DNA of 7,697 bases from Nitrospirota bacterium. GTDB lineage: Bacteria; Nitrospirota; Nitrospiria; SBBL01; Manganitrophaceae. The position numbers and the translations under genes were made by a program. Positions 6,364-7,697 of the stretch are shown here, one piece after another; positions within the stretch are counted from its first letter, which is position 1, and each line of letters starts with the position of its first letter. The stretch is from assembly GCA_023248505.1 (NCBI GenBank), contig JAHFEM010000071.1, positions 1 through 7,697 on the forward strand, read 5' to 3'. The notes beneath the pieces were generated by a model. That model did not search any database and was not told the DNA's origin. It saw only the letters and a list, made by a program, of their open reading frames with translations.

Positions 6364-6369
6364 AGGAGG
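6364..6369 (+). promoter_or_regulatory. Consensus ribosome-binding site fixing the start of the basic protein
   Basis: AGGAGG lies 6 nt before the ATG at 6376. This selects that ATG over the upstream in-frame ATGs at 6304 and 6217, which would add residues unlike the basic remainder. Confidence 0.7.
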
Positions 6370-6375
6370 ACCATT

Positions 6376-6609
6376 ATGCCCACACGCAATAGACAGGTTG
6401 GACGGAAAAGGGAGGCTGTAAAATCACCGGGCCGGAAAAAAGCATCCCCGAGAAAAAACGGGATCCGCTCCCGGATTAAAAAGGCAACGCCCCGGGCCAA
6501 GAAAATTCTGAAGCGCGGCGCCAAGGTCATCGAACAAGGGGTGCAGGCGATCGGTGAACGGGCCGAGTCCTTGGGGAATACGCTCTTGAAACGGTTCCGT
6601 TCGTCTTGA
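6376..6609 (+). CDS. Small, very basic protein, possible nucleic-acid-binding
   Basis: The 77-residue product holds 25 Lys/Arg and only 4 Glu, 21 of the basic residues lying within the first 50. This part is rich in K, R, P, S and A (SPGRKKASPRKNGIRSRIKK), like the disordered tails of histone-H1-like or other DNA-compacting proteins. Residues from about 43 to 74 (KILKRGAKVIEQGVQAIGER) can form an amphipathic helix. There is no signal peptide. Binding to DNA, RNA or another polyanion is an inference from composition; no family is recognised, and membrane-surface binding is an alternative. The start is fixed by AGGAGG at 6364-6369. It is the first gene of a tight operon: the BON-domain gene begins 15 nt after its stop. 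Confidence 0.7.
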   Translation: MPTRNRQVGRKREAVKSPGRKKASPRKNGIRSRIKKATPRAKKILKRGAKVIEQGVQAIGERAESLGNTLLKRFRSS

Positions 6610-6624
6610 TGGGAGGATGCTGAA

Positions 6625-7020
6625 ATGAAGCGATTTGTTTGGATCGCCGCAATCATGGTCGCGCTGACCGGCGGATGGGCCTATGCGGTTGAGGAGGGGA
6701 AGCGTCCGTCCGTTCAACCGGACGACAGCCAGATCAACAAACGGGATCGGGACGCCTCCGCGGTGACGCCGGGGATGCAAAGCGCCGATCCGGCGGATGT
6801 CGAGACGACACGGAAGATCCGGAAAGAAATTACAGAGGATGATTCCCTCTCGACCAACGCCAAAAACGTGAAAATCATCACTCAAGAAGGAAAGGTCACC
6901 CTGCGCGGGCCGGTCAACAGCCCGGATGAAAAAACAAAGGTTGCCAAGAAGGCGGAACAGATCGCCGGAATCGGCAAAGTTGAGAATGAGCTGGAGGTGA
7001 AGTCCTCCGCAACCAGGTAA
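6625..7020 (+). CDS. Periplasmic BON-domain protein
   Basis: The 131-residue product starts with a typical Sec signal peptide: MKR, a hydrophobic core and probable cleavage after WAYA (residue 21). A low-complexity polar linker runs to about 57. One BON domain spans about 58-126, seen as DVETTRKIRKEITEDDSLS, then NVKIITQEGKVTLRGPVNS, then VAKKAEQIAGIGKVENELEVK. BON domains, as in OsmY, are associated with the periplasm or membrane surface and with osmotic or envelope stress. OsmY has two such domains; this protein has one. GGGAGG lies 8 nt before the ATG. It sits between the basic protein and the YflT-like gene, 10 nt before the latter, so a shared stress role is likely. The domain call is firm; the exact function is not. 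Confidence 0.93.
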   Translation: MKRFVWIAAIMVALTGGWAYAVEEGKRPSVQPDDSQINKRDRDASAVTPGMQSADPADVETTRKIRKEITEDDSLSTNAKNVKIITQEGKVTLRGPVNSPDEKTKVAKKAEQIAGIGKVENELEVKSSATR

Positions 7021-7030
7021 GGAGATCACG

Positions 7031-7567
7031 ATGGCCAAAAAAGCAGTCGTTGGAATTTTCGATAATCCCCATCAAGCGGAGAACTGCCTCAATCGTCTCA
7101 ATGCGGCAGGGTTCGCACCGACCGATATCTCGGTCCTGACCCCCGACAAAGAGGGGGTCCGCGATTTCATCCATGAGAAAGCAACCAAGGCCCCCGAAGG
7201 GGCCGCGACCGGGGCAACCACCGGAGGGATCGTCGGCGGGATCGCCGGCTGGCTCGTCGGAATCGGGACGCTCGCAATTCCGGGGGTCGGCCCCTTCATC
7301 GCCGCCGGACCGATCATGGCGGCCCTCGGCGGCGCCGCGATCGGCGCCGCCACCGGCGGGATCGCGGGGGGACTCATCGGGCTGGGCATTCCGGAATATG
7401 AGGCGAAGCAGTATGAAACAAAGGTCAAAGCGGGAGGGATCTTGATCTCCGTCCACTGCGAGGCCTCCGACGAGGTCCGTCGCGCCAAGGAAATTCTCCG
7501 GGAAAGCGGCGCACGGGACATCTCTACGTCCGGAGAGGAAGGGGTCTCGCGAAAAGAAGTGGCCTAA
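7031..7567 (+). CDS. Glycine-zipper stress protein with YflT-like N-terminus
   Basis: The 178-residue product has three parts. Residues 4-40 (AVVGIFDNPHQAENCLNRLN, then GFAPTDISVLTPD) resemble the ferredoxin-like fold of the YflT/general-stress-protein-17M type. Residues 58-120 are a long Gly/Ala-rich hydrophobic stretch with GxxxG repeats, likely two membrane helices or a glycine-zipper hairpin. Residues 121-165 return to a soluble fold (EYEAKQYETKVKAGGILISV, then SDEVRRAKEILRESGA) that probably completes the ferredoxin-like domain, so the zipper is an insertion. No signal peptide is seen. Related proteins are usually annotated as general stress or hypothetical membrane proteins; their biochemical role is unknown. 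AAGGAG lies 7 nt before the ATG. It is the last gene of the operon, with tandem stop TAATGA. Confidence 0.85.
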   Translation: MAKKAVVGIFDNPHQAENCLNRLNAAGFAPTDISVLTPDKEGVRDFIHEKATKAPEGAATGATTGGIVGGIAGWLVGIGTLAIPGVGPFIAAGPIMAALGGAAIGAATGGIAGGLIGLGIPEYEAKQYETKVKAGGILISVHCEASDEVRRAKEILRESGARDISTSGEEGVSRKEVA

Positions 7568-7650
7568 TGAGATCACGACGGCATCGTCTCCTCAGCGGCC
7601 GGGATGTCTCATCATCTCTCCAACCCGAAATACAAGACGGGCGATGCATC

Positions 7651-7679
7651 CGGGCCGGGTTTTCCCGGCCCGTTTTTTT
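7651..7679 (+). terminator. Intrinsic terminator of the basic/BON/YflT-like operon
   Basis: CGGGCCGGG (7651-7659), a TTTT loop and CCCGGCCCG (7664-7672) form a perfect 9-bp GC-rich stem. Seven T residues follow directly (7673-7679). It lies 83 nt after the stop of the last gene and no gene intervenes, so it most likely ends the plus-strand operon. Confidence 0.95.
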
Positions 7680-7697
7680 GTCTTCGTAGGATCAATA

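Noticed and set aside
1..7697. CRISPR array, toxin-antitoxin pair, restriction or other defence genes, transposase
   Set aside because: I looked on both strands and saw no regularly spaced repeats and no proteins of these types.

Overview
This window looks like a chromosomal segment of a fairly GC-rich bacterium. The first ~180 bases are about 39% G+C and most of the rest looks close to 58-60% by eye. The Crp/Fnr-type regulator, FtsH, a BON-domain protein with a signal peptide and a YflT-like stress protein suggest a Gram-negative-type cell envelope. A Nitrospirota-like origin is my guess from the flavour of the proteins; no search was run.

Left edge (1-264): an AT-rich stretch holds the possible end of a decayed minus-strand gene running off the window, then a short tRNA-like remnant at the point where base composition changes. 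Next, on the minus strand, is a Crp/Fnr-family regulator (265-918) with a good sigma70-type promoter so close to the start codon that the mRNA would be almost leaderless. Divergent from it is a 56-residue four-cysteine protein (1120-1290). A hairpin follows, then about 200 bases with no convincing gene, then a complete tRNA-Arg(CCU) on the minus strand (1533-1609).

Middle (1713-6050): everything is on the minus strand. In the direction of transcription the order is an extended -10 promoter, ftsH (ATP-dependent membrane protease), a small predicted four-helix protein with an internal duplication, an intergenic palindromic repeat, a DUF1284-type cysteine-rich protein, a DJ-1/YajL-type protein (start overlapping the previous stop as ATGA), and a polytopic membrane protein of unknown function.

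Right part (6376-7679): a compact plus-strand operon of three small genes: a very basic 77-residue protein, a periplasmic BON-domain protein, and a glycine-zipper protein with a YflT-type N-terminus. It ends at a textbook intrinsic terminator. With FtsH and DJ-1 nearby, the window has a protein-quality and stress-tolerance theme. No CRISPR array, transposase, phage gene or known defence system is visible.
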